From the NCBI GenBank assembly GCA_016946835.1, contig JACVTC010000193.1:157501-221500 (forward strand): 64,000 bases of DNA. The letters are read 5' to 3'. Origin of the DNA: Neocallimastix lanati (nom. inval.). Taxonomy: Eukaryota; Neocallimastigomycota; Neocallimastigomycetes; Neocallimastigales; Neocallimastigaceae. The notes below the pieces were generated by a model, which saw only the letters and a list, made by a program, of their open reading frames with translations, searched no databases and was not told the origin of the DNA. Positions 11,928 through 26,413 of the stretch are shown here, piece after piece (the first letter of the stretch is position 1; each line of letters begins with the position of its first letter). The position numbers were made by a program, and so were the translations under genes.

Positions 11928-14900
11928 TTAATTATTTTTATTTGATTTTGATGTAGCAAGCTTTTGGAGATCACTATAAGATGTATTTGCAGCTTCATTA
12001 CGATCAAATTCAATTACTTGTCCTTGGCTATCTTCCTCAGCAATGGTTGCATCTTCCGGAGCAAAAGATCTAACTAATGGAATTCTATGCTCTAAAGTAC
12101 TATGTTCTAATAAGAATTTACCTAATTCTATTATTATTATTTATTATTATTTTTTATTTTTTATTTTTTTGTTTTTTAAAAAAATTTATTTAATTTTTAT
12201 TATAATTAATATTAATATTTAAATATTATTATAAATATTTACCTTGCCATCCACCACCAACACGAACCATAATAAGTCCAGATCTTAAATAACGACAATA
12301 ACAAAGTTTTGGTATAACTTCACCAAACCAATATTTTCCTTCACCTTCAGCCTTGGTTACCTTTATTGATTTTGGACACTTATTTACAATACGTGCAACT
12401 TCAACATCTAATTTATTTTTTGGATCTGGGATATAATCATTTACTGGAATAAATACACGAATTGGACCAGAAGGAAGATTTGAAGGAGCAGGTGGTGGTG
12501 TTGGAGATATAGACGGAGATGAAGAAGTACCAAAAAGACTTGGCTTTCTATTTCTCTTTTTAACACTACTGCTTCCTGGTGTAATAGAATGAGCTCTATT
12601 ACGTGAAGGTGTACGATTATTGGACGGTGTAGTTGATCCGGCTCTTAGTACTGAAAGTCGATAACTACCAGTACTACTAGCACTATTTGTTCTAGCACGA
12701 TTACTTCTTGGTATACCAGAATTAGATTGACCTTCTGTTTTTGAAATCAATTTAGCACTAAGAAGATCCTTTCTTCTCTTAACCTTGGATTTTATTAATT
12801 CCCATTTCTTTTCAATTTGATGTTGTCTTTCTATTACTTTCCAATCATCCTTTGGTTTATTACTTTCGTCAATATTATCATTTATAGTAGTATCCTTATT
12901 AAGTTCCACCTCACTATCTTTTATATTTTCTATTTGTTCTTTAGCTTCTTCGATCATTTTAAAGATACTTGCGTTAAAGTACATTGCTTTACTATCTAAT
13001 ACAGCTAAAGCTGTTTCAATATCACTTTTAGACATATTATTATTTTGACCATCCATAACCTTATTAAATTCTAAAATTTGTTGTTCAATTTTATCTGTAA
13101 TTTTATTATGATTTTGAACGTATTTTAAGATTCTTAATTTTATTTTTCTTTCATTAATAATTTCAATTAAAATATCTGCTTGGGTATGAAGATTATTCAA
13201 CTTTTTATGGAAAACGTTATATTCATTAGAGTTATGGTCGTCTAATTCATTTAATTCCTTTTCGAAAAGTGTGAGTTTTGGATAAACCCCAGCAATCAAT
13301 TCACCTTCTAATCTACCAAAGACAATATTAAGTTGATCTTCATTTCTATTATTAATATTATTTAATTGTCCAACATTGAATATACGTTCTTTGATTCCAC
13401 CAATTAATTCATTAATTTCATTAAGAACAACATTATATTTCATTTCTCTTTCTTTTTGAGATTTATCATTTTTTATTGAAATTAATAATTCATTAACAAT
13501 ATCCCACTCAGAAAGGATAGCATTAGAGCGTTCATTAACAATACGAATATAGTTACTTTTCTCTTTTGAATTTATAGTGGAATTATGAATAACAGATTGT
13601 GTTCTTTCGGTCATTACAGTGTAATCATTAATTGAACTGTGGAAAATTTCCATACGATTTTCTAATTCATGTATGGCATTAAGTTTACTACCTTCTGACT
13701 CATTCATCATAGCTTGTAATTTTTTATTAGCAGTATCAATCCATGCAAAGATTTCAAATGTTGCCTTGTCATGAGAGTATACTCTTCTGATAATATCAAT
13801 ACGATTACTACCAGATATTAATGTTTCATTAACAGAATCTAATCTCTTTTCTATTACTTTATATTGACTATCAAGTGATGGAATATTATTGAAAGTATCT
13901 TCGTAGGTTTGATGTAGTATATTCAAGTCCTTTTTATTTTGTTGTAATTCCATACTAACAAAGTTATGAAGCTTGATAGCATCTCTTAAAGCAGTTTCTG
14001 TATTTGTTAATTCTTTTTCGGAATTATTATCGACAATCAAATCATCATTGCTTCGTTTTGATAATATTTCAATATTTATAATTGGAAGACTCTCAATATC
14101 TTTAATAGAAGAACTTTGTGAAGTATTCATTGTTTCCATTAAGAGAGAAGCCTTTGGTAAATCACGCATAGTCGATGTGCACCATAAATCAATTCTTTCT
14201 AATTCTTGATTAATAGTATTGACAATTTTTATTTTCATGATATTTTCTTGTGAGTCTTGAATGAATTTACGATTTTCGTCTATTCGTCTTTGAAGATCGT
14301 CAATACGTTTTGCAATATTTTTGGAATTTATAATTTCAGCTTCATTATTGGAAATATCTACTGGTACAGATTGTTCACTAGCAATTTTCTTTAAATTCTT
14401 TTCAAGGTTATTTAATCGATCATAAAGGGCAATATACATATTATCATCAATTTCTTCATAATTTATTAGTTCAGAAATATTATCTACATCAGATGTAATA
14501 TTCAATAACTTTTCTTGCCATTGTTGATATTGAGTGGCACGTTCTAAAAGTTTTTCAGTAATTAATTTCATTTGTTCAATTTCTTCATAGAGTGAATCTA
14601 ATTTATTATGACAATCATTAATCCAGTTTATGTATGATTCACGTGTAACTTGTGGAACAACTTCATTGAAACTATTAAGTAATTCTTCCTTGATGGTAAT
14701 CAAAGTCTTCATCTTGTTTGAAATTTCGCTAGAAATTTGAAGTGAGAGGGATATTTGATTATGAGACCAAGTTTTAATATTAGTTTGATTAGTAGCATTG
14801 TTATCACCGATAACAGCAAATTCTTCAGATTCCAAGTTTTCTTTTAATGAAGAATTTGTGACTGTAATCCATTCTTCTAAGCTATTCAATTGAATAATCC

Positions 14901-17900
14901 ATTGTTCTAACTGTTGTGAAGTTTCAAATAAGCGCTGTTTTTTATATTCAAAGAGTTCTTGAAGAGAAGCCAGTGATTCACTAATATTAATTAAATACCA
15001 ATTTCTATTGAAAACATCCAATTCTGCTACACAGTGAATAGATTCTGCACGAGTTTCAATATCATTCAATTCATTCTTCAAGTTTTCATGAGTTTCCTCT
15101 CTGAAACTCACCTTGTATTCCCAATCACGCATTATCTCATCAACAGCCTTACCAAATTGAATAGCAGGATTATCTTCTAAATCAACTTCGACATTTAATT
15201 CCTCTGCTTTTTCAATATTCTCTTCTAAAGTCCACATCTCAGCTTCAGATTCTTCCATCTTTTTTATCCAGAGAAGGATCTTGATTCTAATTTCTAAGCG
15301 ATTCTTTAATATTTCCAATTTATTATTTAACTTATTCCAAAGATAGTTTACCTTTTCTTGATATTCATTAATAATTTTTAAACTACTATCGGAAAGAACA
15401 CCTTTAGATATATTACTATCAGATAAAATTTTATTGGAATATGTCTTAAGATGTTCATAGGTAATTTCATAGCGTTTAATAGCTATTTCTTCATTATTCA
15501 AGTTTTCAATAATATCATTAATAATAGCTTCTTCGGTTTGATAGGTGATTCTAATTTCTTCTTCTGGAACATCTTCAATATTTTCAGCTAAGAATTTTTG
15601 TTTAACTTCTTCACAACGAACGGTTTGATCATCAATACTTTTATTAAACTTCTCTAAGATGTCATGATTTTCAATAATCCAATTTCTAACTTCATGACTT
15701 TGTTTAATATAACCTTCAAATAAGATCTTTGAACGCTTTAAACTTACAATTTGCTCTTGTAAGCTCTTGGCATGTTCCTTTAATTCATTAACATCTTCCT
15801 TAATAGTGGAAATAATAGTTTCTTCCATGACTGTACTCTTTTCGGATTGACTACCAATAAGGTTATCAATGATTTCACTTAAATTTTTATTAATGTTAAC
15901 TTTTTCCACTTCATGAAGTTCATCTTCAAATTGACTAATGATACCATCATTGGCTTTATCTTTCTCGGTAAAGACTCCCTTTTCAGTAGAAGTTAATTCA
16001 ATGAATTTATTTATTCTTCTACCAAGACTAGAAAGAAGGGCTTCAGCATTACTATATTGACTTAATATATCTTTTGATTGATAAGCAAATGAAAGCTCCT
16101 GATCTATAATATCTTTAATTTTTGTAAAGAAATTATTAATGTTTTTATAACGATTCATAATTTCTTCTGGCTTATTGTAGAATGAAGTATTTGGACGTCT
16201 CATGGAACTTACTGTAAGAGAAAGAGTATCCATACTTCTCTTTTTAATAATTTCGTTATTTTCACTCAAAAGAGTTTCGAATGGAGAAGCCATTTTAGGA
16301 GTTGGTGAGTTTTGAATAGATTCGTAAAGAGAATTTGACACTTGAGAAATTACCGAATTATTACTAGATGATATTATAGATCTTAATGTTTTTACCATTT
16401 TATCGGTACTTTGCTTGGTAGATTCAATAAGAGGTTTACGTGTTTGAATTTCTTCTTGATAAGTTTCAAAGGTTTGAATAGCTTCTTGTATATATGCATT
16501 AATTTGTGTTTTTGAGACATATTCCATTGAATTGGGAGGGATATTTTCAAAAATTTCAATATATTTATTTAAATTACCCTTTAAATTAATAATATAATTC
16601 TCAAGTTGAATAATATTACTCTTTTCTTCCCAGTTTCTAACAAAATTTTTTGTCAATTCTTCCAAAACATTTTCATAATGTTCATTTAAACCTTTAGTCT
16701 TTTCCATAATAGCAGAAGTCATAGATGAGAATTTCTTTTTAATTTTCTTAATCTTATTTTCTTGATATTCAGTAAGATTTGGACCATCATAACTAGTATC
16801 AGGATTGAAATTGCTATTAGAAGATTGGGTAAGAGCTAAAAGTTCTTTACTTAAAAGTTCATATTCTTTTATTACTGAATTTTCAACAATATTTCTTATA
16901 TTTTGTATTAATTCTAATGTATGATTAACAATAGTTGTAGCTTTAGCATTAATACCCTTCATGATTGATTCATAGTTGTCCATATTATCTATATTTTGCT
17001 TTTGAAGGACTAAGACGTTATCAAGATCATCATTTAAAGATGCTATGTCTTTATATAATGATCTATTAGGAAGATTAACTTCATTAAATATCTTTTTACA
17101 AACAATAATATCAGTACTACGAATTTGAATAATTTCCATTAATTTACGTTCCACACTACTGAATTTTCTTAATCTATATTCTACAAACTTCTTTATAATT
17201 TCTGGAAGCATTGTATAATTTTCAGTTTCATAGGCCTTACGGTTTTCTTTTGTGAACATTAATGAAGTATGTCTTTCATTAATATTCATGACAGCATTTA
17301 ATAAACGTTTATTTTTAGATAATACATTTTCAGCAGTACCAATTTTATTCATTGAATCCAAGATATTCTTTTTGGAGCTAATTACTCTTCTATAACGTGA
17401 ACCATTCTTAAATTCTTTATGACGATTTTCTAAACGACTTTGTTCTTGTTCAATCTCTTCTATTCTCTTTTTATCTAACTTAGATTCAAATCCATATGGT
17501 ACTTCATATGTACCTCCTGAAGAGTATTTCTTAATTCTTTCTTCATTATCAACACGAAGTCTATCAGCAGCAGAGATCCATTCAAATAATTGATGATAAA
17601 TATTATACCATTCAGTAGTTTCTGTAAGTAACTGTTGAATATTTAAGTATTGAGCGTGACATACAGTATTGTAATAATCAATAATTCCTTGATTGAATTG
17701 AACATATTCCTTTGAAAAATCAGAAATTTCTTTGCATACATCATTATTTTCTAAATCAACTATATCTAAACTTCCAACTGAAGATATATTATAAACTTGA
17801 CTAACTCTTTTCAATGAATTTCTCTTAGAGATAGCACTATCATCTAATTGCATTATGTTTGCATAGATGACTTCTTTAAGTTGTTGTTGAATATTAAAGA

Positions 17901-20900
17901 TGGCTGGTCTCATTAATGAAATATTTTCTATTTCACTCAATTCCAATTCAGAATTATCACTAATCATCTTCTTAATGGCAGCATAGATTGAGGTATAAAT
18001 TTTTTCTAATTCATTATTTATATTATTATTACTAGTTAAAGTATCTACTAATTGAGATATAATATTTATTTTATCGTTATAACGTTTACTAATATCTAGT
18101 ACTGTGTTTGCTTTTTGATTATAAGAAAGTAATCTTTTCATTACTACAGGCGTTTCGTTAGTTTCCTTTTGAATAAATGATGTATTTATTTCCATGATTT
18201 TATTTTTTAATGAAGTTAATTGATTAACATTATTATCAACCTCCTTAATATTAATATCTATTTGTTGTTGTGGTATTAATTTTAAGAAATTTTTCAAATT
18301 AAAACTAAGATCTATATAATGATTCCATTGATCATTTTCAAAATCAATAAGTTGTTGATTAAATGTTGGTACTTCATTTTCAGTACGCATACTAATTATT
18401 TGAGATAAGTTTTGGAAAAGACTAGTTAATTGTTGATTAAATACTTCTTGATTATTTTTAATTTCTTTTATATTATATCTATATAACTCAGATTTTTCTT
18501 TTTCAAAGCGAGGTGATTCAATCGGATTTTCATTAATACTTTTAACTTTATTATTCCAGTTTTCAAATATTGATCTTAATTGCTTTTTAATTTTATCTTC
18601 AATAACTTCAAAAGATTCATTATTATATTGATTCCTTCTACTATTTTCTAAAAATTCTTTAACATTTGCACTTTCTTTAGTCCAATCTTCTTTTAATAAA
18701 GTAATCTTTTTATTTATTAAATCGGTTAATGTTTCTTGAGTTGGGGTAATAGCACTATTAATAAATTTATGAATAGATAAATTAAATTCTTTTAAACTAT
18801 TAAATAATATTTCATGAATAGAGTGTTTTGGAATATAAGATTCCATAGTATCATCTATTACTGATAGTGAATTACTTGATTCATCTGTACTATCTTCAAT
18901 TTCAGAACCTTCATAACTAACAATATCATTTTTAATTTCTCTCCATAATCTATTGAAATTACTTTTACTTAAATTTTGACTATTCTTCTTCGGAATATCT
19001 AATTAAAATAAGAAAATAAATATTAAAATAATAATATTAATAACATTAATAAAAAAAAAAAAAAAAATTAATATTAGATATTTCGTTTTTTTTTTTTTTT
19101 TATTTTTTTTTTTATTTTTTTTTTTATTGTTTATTTATTTAAATAAAATATATTTTTAATTTTATATTTTTATTTATTTAAAAAAAATATATTTTTATAT
19201 ATATAAATATATATATTTTTTAAATGTCTTCTTCAATTATTCCAATGATAATCTTACCTAAATAATTTTCCTTCATCATATCTTCAATTGTATTGGTAAT
19301 ATTGATACACCATTTTTTAGTATTATCTAATGCAGTTCTATCAGTTTCAATATATTCAACATCAACAGATAATGATTTATCTTTTAATCTAGAATTTATA
19401 TCAGGAATTTGTTCTTTAAATATATTAAGATCTTGCTTGGTATTATCAATCCAAATTTCTAAACGTTTAATCATTCTATAATATTCCATTATTTTATTTT
19501 GAATATAACGTAAATTTTCAGCTTCCTTTTGTTCTTCTTTCAGTAAAATATCTTGAAGTTTATCACTTTCTTTTCGTCTATTAGTAATATTTTGAAGAAG
19601 ATCAAGTACGATAGTACCTAATTTGGATACACGGTCAATACCATCATTTATTAAGGGTTGTAAAACTTCATTTTTTCCATGATCAATAACATTATCAGCA
19701 TTTTTAATCATAAATTGTGGGAAATAACTAAATTGTAAATTCGGGGGAGGAATAGATGTAAGAGTTGGAAGCTTTGTTAAACGAGTAACCCCTCCTAATG
19801 GAAGACTTGGGAAAATTCTACGAGTATTCAATTGAGTTCTATTTTTAAATTCTGCTTCAAGGAAAGTAATTAAACTTTCAATTCTTTGATACAAATTATT
19901 TAACTTTGCAGGATACTCTGAATTTAATGATTTTGAATATAATGCTAATTCATTTTCTAATTGAGAGAAAACTTTGGAAGAATTAAAAACATCATCAGAA
20001 TCAATTTTATCGTATGAATTATTACCATTTTCATTTGATTTATTATTATTGCTATTTATTTTTTCAATTTCAATATCGTATAAATTATTAAAGATAGATT
20101 TTTTTACTTGATCTTTTGTAATATTATAAAGTAATATCCACCGATTTTTAGTAATACTTTGCTTATGAAAATTGAATTTATTAGAATAAGCTTGTAAAGT
20201 ATTTCTTCTAACTTTCATTGCTTGCTCTCTTCTTAACATTAATTCACTTACTTTTTCATTAATATCATCTACTTTTTTGATCCATTCTTCAACTTCCTGT
20301 TTTAAACATTTAGTATTTGGATTAGCATGGGTATCATTATTATTATTAATTGGAAGAGCAATAGCTCCGGAACGAGTAGTAAGGATACTTTCAGTCATAC
20401 TAATATCAACAATTTCATTAACATTTTCTTCATCAGAATCATTTGCTATTATTAAATCTTCATTAACACAATTTAATACTTCATCCCATTCCTTATTCCA
20501 GCGGACATAATTTTGTAAAATTTTTTTGGTTTGAGGGAAGGTATATTTTGTTAGTTGCTCTAAGTGTTGTAAAATTGAAGAATGTGTTGAATAGATAGTT
20601 GCAATACTTGAAATTTCACTTCTCTTTGAATTCATTTTTTGATTTTCATTCATATTCGATTCTTTCATCTCTTTATCAATAATAGAAGCTGTTTTAGTAA
20701 TTTGTTCAAATGCTTTATTAAATTGTTGCTTAATAACAGCTCCATTAGAATTATCACTATCTAAATTATTTAATTCATATTCTAGTTTATTAATGCATGA
20801 TTTAACAGTTGAATCTAAATCATCTACGTTAGAATTAACGTCGAATATAGGACCATAAATTGGTGAAATTGTTGATTGCGGAAGTGATAATTGATCCAAT

Positions 20901-22763
20901 TTTTCATTAACATTGGTCATTGAAAATAAAAACCAAAGAATTTGATATTGAATTTGTTGTGTTTCTTTAATCCAAAGAGAAAATTTATCAGCAATATTTA
21001 AATAATTTTTTATTTCATTATCCAGTCTTTGTTGCAAATTATCCTTATTATTTAAATAACTAATATGTTTATATCTATTATCACGATTTGACTTACTATC
21101 ATGATTAAGTGTAGTATAATCATCATTAGATAAATTATCTACAACTTCATGATTTTTTTGAATATTGTTATTTAAATTATTGAGTTGCTTTTGAGATGAA
21201 TTTTCATTTGGATTGTCATTATTAGACTTAAAGTAATCTAAATTAAATGATGATTTACTTGATTTATTGTTTAAATTAGGTACTTTATTACTAGAATTCT
21301 TATTAAAAATTGAATTAATACTTTTGAAACTTATATTACTATGTTTTTTATTTAATGCTAATTGACCTTGAGATTTTGAACTTCTTAATTTATGATCATT
21401 TACAGTATTAACATTAGCATTCAATGTCATGCTTGTACTTGTGTTAGCTATTAAAAATGTTTATTAATAAATTTATCAAATTTAATTAATTATTATTATA
21501 CTAAATTAATTTAAAATTTATAAAAACATAAATAAATAATAAAATAATAAAAATTTTACCTCTTTTTCTATGTTTTGGCATTGTTTCTTGTTTTTCACTG
21601 ATATTACTTTCAGTTTCACTATCATCAGAAGAGGTTGGTGTAGGTAACTTGCCTTCTTTTGCTAATTTTTTCTCATTCTGAATATACCAATAGAATTCAC
21701 TAATATAAGTCATGATAATTCTTTCATCAGGATTCTTGACACTAATAATATCATTTGGTTCCAATAATGATACAATTTTAAAGTATTTTTCAGCCAAATG
21801 AAAAGCCCTTTCTAAATTATTATACCAATCTTTTGGTTCGGCGGTATACAATTTAAAAGTAGATGATGAAGATGGATTAGATAATGAAGCAGTACGCTTT
21901 GGAGTAGGTAAAATATTCTCAAATTTTCCACCATTCTCAATTTTTTCTTGAATTAATATATCAATTTCAGGAACAATATCATTTCTTATTGAATGAATAA
22001 GTGAAAGAAAAGCAACACCATTTTGCCAAGATTTTGAAAAATCATTAATTGGAGAAGTAATTTCTAATTCAACATAGAGTTTTAAAACATTTTTGCACCA
22101 ATTAAGCAATAACATTTTTGGATTTTGGGAAGACAATGGGGAAGCAACAGAAGCAGATTTTCTTAAAGGGCTCGTTAAATCATTATTATTCATTTCTTGT
22201 TTAAAATTAAAATTTCCATTATTATAAGAAGACATTCTTCTGTTAAGAGTCTTTGAATGACGAATAGTAGATCTTCTCCATGAATTCTTTTTATTAGGTG
22301 AAGGTAATTCCGGTATAGGCAATATGTCGTCATTATTCCACGAATTTTTTGCTTTTTGTTGTTTATCAGTCATTTCTACTGTTGAGTCTGGATAACTATT
22401 ATTACTTATGGTGCTTAATCTTTTCACACCATTTGAACGTTTTAATGTTGAGTTATGTTTAAAATCATTTAACTTTTTTTTTTTTTCAAATTAATAGAAA
22501 TTTTATTTAAACACAATAATAATAATATATATAAATAGATAGTCAGATAGATAGATAAAGATATAGATTGATATATAAATATATATATTATATTAGTGTT
22601 ATTTTTTTTTTTAAGTGTATTTTTTTTATTTTTAGTTTTATTTAATTATTATTTTTATTTTTATCTCTATTTTGTTTTTATAGTTATTTATTTATTTTTA
22701 TTATTATTTTTATATTATATTCCCAAAATTGAAAGCTAAGAAATCAGAAGCTTTAATAAAAAA

Positions 22764-22829
<66 letters not shown>

Positions 22830-23515
22830 TAAAATTTCAATATACATATATATAAATAGAAGCTTACCTCTGCGTTTGATGGAAATATATCTAGGGATTC
22901 TTCTTTTTCTTCAGTTGTTAATTTTTCTTCATCTTTTATCTCTTCGATTTTATTTTCATTTTCAAATTCTTGTTCAAAAGCTAAACTAATTTTATATTTT
23001 AAAATTAAAATCCAAATTAATGCCATAGTTAATTTCAAATTACCATCTACAATATCTTCGCTTCCAATGTTTTGGAGTGGCTCTTGAAGTTGAGATTGTA
23101 AAAATGTTAATGCTTTGCCAACATTTAAAATTTTATGAATTCTCATCATTACTCGACCAGTACGTTCTGGTTTGGGTGTTTCTTTTCCAGAAAGAACTTC
23201 TAAAAGCTTTAAAAGTCTAATACCATCTTGAAGATCTTTTCCTAAATCAACTATAAGATAGCTATAAGGCTGATTTGACGTACCAGGATAATTTATTGAA
23301 AATGTATTGTTTGGGGTATCTAATGGATGTGGTATTTCAACCTTTGATAATTGTGCATTACACCACCTAGTGAAAGTACGTTTTTGAGCATCTAATTGTT
23401 CATTGTAATAATTCTGAATATCTTTATCAAAATTATGATAATATGATTTTTTACCTGTTAATTTTAATTTTGAACTTTTTTTATGGGTTACAACTCTTTT
23501 AAGAAGCCACGACAT
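11928..23515 (-). CDS. Spectraplakin-like actin-microtubule crosslinker (CH-CH-helical rod-GAS2), 5 exons, 3568 aa
   Basis: Exons on the minus strand are 22868-23515, 21560-22472, 19258-21447, 12243-18998 and 11928-12127. Phases agree and total 10707 nt including the TAA. Residues about 45-195 form a type 1 calponin-homology domain (QKRTFTRWCNAQL, DLGKDLQDGIRLLKLLEVLSG, NIGSEDIVDGNLKL). Residues about 305-470 form a second CH domain (LLLNWCKNVLKLYVELEI, FSKSWQNGVAFLSLIHSI). The tandem pair is the usual actin-binding module. About 2800 residues of long charged helices follow, best read as degenerate spectrin-type repeats. A Ser/Arg/Pro-rich stretch near residues 3330-3415 contains SGIPRSNRAR, an SxIP end-binding motif. 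The GAS2 domain (about 3420-3505) has EVARIVNKCPKSIKV, GEGKYWFGE, CRYLRSGLIMVRVGGGW. No EF-hand or plakin repeats are seen. Inferred role: linking actin to microtubules. The exon 2 acceptor follows an A-run and is the least certain junction. Confidence 0.88.
22766..22829. repeat. (AAT)n tract in intron 1 of the spectraplakin-like gene
   Basis: About 20 copies of AAT on the plus strand lie directly downstream (in gene direction) of the exon 1 donor at 22867. It is an ordinary intronic microsatellite. Confidence 0.9.
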
Positions 23516-24854
23516 TTTAACTATTAATTTTTATTATATTAGAAAGTAAATCTAACTTAAAATATATATATTTAAAATTTTAATTAATATATACTAATTA
23601 TTAAAAATCTTGAGTAATACTTCAAATTAAATATTAATTTACCTTTAAATTTTTAAAATATTTGAAATAATAATATTTATATATCAACAAAACTTTTTAA
23701 ATAATCTAGTTAAATGAATTTTTAAATCAAATTATATATTAAATAAATACGATAGTCATTTTTTTTTATTTGTTTGAAAAATATTTGACTTTTTTCTTTT
23801 CTTTCTTTCTACTTTTTTTTTTTTATCCTTACTATTTCAAATTATGATATTTAATTCAAAAAACTAAAAGAAGAAAAAAAAAAAAAAAAAAAAAAAAAAG
23901 AAAAAAGCGAATAAATTTTATTAAACAGGCTTAATTATATATTATATAATTATCAACATTAATATCAATAATTTGTATTAATAGAAAAAACTTTTTATTT
24001 AATTATAATTACTATTATTATTACTATTATTATTACTATTGTTATTACTATTATTATTATTATTGTTATTTTTATTTTTTATAATTGATTTTTGAATTTC
24101 AAAATTAAATTGTTGATTTTAGTTATATAAATATATTTTTTTTTTTATTTTAGAAATTTATTTTTGTAATATTTAATATATTTTCAATTTATATTATATT
24201 ATTATTATTTTTAATACTAATAATAATAACAAAATACATAGAATTTAAAAGAATTAATCAATAAAACATTTAAATTGCTTAATGATTAAGTAATTGTATT
24301 TCATTTATTTCCATTATATATTAAAAAATAAAAAATTATTATTACAATTTTATTTAATTAATATTAATAAATTATTATTATTAATAAATAAAACAAAAAT
24401 AAATAAATTTATTTTATTTAAATATTTTTTTTCTTTTTTATATAACATAACATTATAATATTAATTTTATTTATATGATAATAAAAAAAAACGAAACGAA
24501 AAGAAAAAAAAAAAAAAACTTGTATTTTTAGTATTATTAGTATTATTATTATTATTATATATTAAAAGATTTAATTCTTGATAATTTTATCAATTTTTTT
24601 ATTAACAAAATAATATATAAATATAATTTATTGAATTAAATTTTAATATAACACTGATAATCAAAATATTTAAAAAGAAATTTATATTATACTAATATAA
24701 ATTAAATATAATTGATATATTAATTATGATCTTTCATAATAGAATTTATTATAATTCATTAAAAAATTAATATGAAAAAACAACAAAAACAACAAAAACA
24801 AAAAACAAAAAAGTCGATATATTTTTTTGTTTTGAAGTTTATTAATTAATAATT

Positions 24855-24856
<2 letters not shown>

Positions 24857-24901
<45 letters not shown>
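24857..24901. repeat. Poly-T tract, 45 bp
   Basis: An uninterrupted run of about 45 T, the longest T homopolymer in the window. Confidence 0.95.
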
Positions 24902-24905
<4 letters not shown>

Positions 24906-25717
24906 ATAAATCAATATAATTAAAATAAATATTAATAATTAAGAAATTTAATAAACATATATACGGAATATATCATAAATTTATGTTTTTCTTTATTTTA
25001 TTCTATTTGTTTTTCCATTTATTATATCATAAATATATAGTTTTTATTCATTATGTATAAGAAGTAATAATATTTTATGAACTTTAAAATAAAATTATAA
25101 ATTTTTATCATCAAAAATTATTTTATTCATTCATTATAATAATTATTTATATTTTCTAATTTTCTTATTTTCTTATTTTTTTTTTAATTTTTATTTTTTT
25201 ATATATAGATAATTAACTTTTTATACAAATTTGAATTTTCGAAAAATAATTTTTTGTGTAACCAATAAAATAAAAAATAAATTAAAAATAATATATTTTA
25301 AATATATTGAGATAGTTTTTATTATTTGAACTTTTTTTTTGAAACCTTGATTAAATTGAAATTGAAAAATCTTATCACGTGAAAATATCAAGTGAAATAC
25401 ATATGTTTTAATCTCTTTAATAAAAATATGTATAAAATTTTTATTGGTAAAAGCCTTTTCAAAATGAATGTAAAATTTTTTTTTATGAATAACCTTCAAC
25501 ACTTTTCTTTCAATAATAAATAATTATTTTTAATTATATTAATAATATAAATATTTAGAAATAAAATTTATTTTTTTAAAAAATAAAAAATTGGATTTAG
25601 TAATAAATATTTTATAAAATATAATAAAATGAAAAAAAAGTAAATATAAAAATAATTAAAAAAACTCTACTTTTTCTCCAGTTAATAAGCACAAAATTTC
25701 TCTATCATCCTTTATAT

Positions 25718-25840
25718 TTAATGTAATCGTTTTTGTAGACGCAAAAAGGAGCGAAAAATATCTCTTGCATTGTAATTACTTTCTCTATCCAATATACTAT
25801 AAGCACACCTTCTGTAGGTACAAATAATCACATTAATATT
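25718..25840 (-). pseudogene. Possible TnpB/OrfB/Fanzor C-terminal remnant (short open fragment)
   Basis: A 40-codon open stretch on the minus strand ends at a TAA (25718-25720) and has a stop just upstream at 25841-25843. It reads CTYRRCAYSILDRESNYNAR followed by DIFRSFLRLQKRLH. The spacing of a Cys pair, then LDRE, then N.NARDIF resembles the zinc-ribbon and last RuvC motif of IS605/IS607 OrfB/TnpB and its eukaryotic relatives (C..C...DRD.N.ARNI). It has no start codon, no upstream catalytic domain in any frame I could read, and a G+C content visibly above its surroundings. It is either a decayed fragment or a chance match; I cannot decide without a search. Confidence 0.3.
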
Positions 25841-26378
25841 TTATACAAGTAATAAATCCATTTTTTTAATTTTTAATAACAATTTTTAATATATTTTTAA
25901 AAAAAAAATGTATAGTTATATAAAATATTTTTTTTTAAATTATATATTTTCTATTTATTTTAATTTATTTTTTAATTAATTATTTATAAAAAAAGGCAAT
26001 TAATTAATATTATATATGTATGTATATAATAATATGATAATACAATTAATAAATGTTAAAAGTATTTAATAATTTATTTTTTTATTACTATTTTGTATAA
26101 TTTAATATAAAATTTTTTTAAAACTTATTTTCCATTACTTATAAATATTTTATTATTACCTAATAATAAATTTATTACTTTAAAAGATTCTAATATATAA
26201 CTATTGTCATAAATTTACTAATTAAAATATATTAAATATATTAATTTTTTAAAAATAATAAAAATAAAAATATTAATAAAACTACAAAATACTTTAAAAT
26301 ACTTTTTTTTTTTTTTATTAATAAATAATTGAAATTTGTCATAATTTAAACATATAGTAATATCAGGAAAACAAAGAC

Positions 26379-26413
<35 letters not shown>

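Noticed and set aside
25221-25502. 93-codon minus-strand open frame upstream of GCN2
   Set aside because: Residues are Ile, Phe, Lys and Asn dominated as expected from A/T-rich DNA, with no motif and no splice-compatible partner exon.
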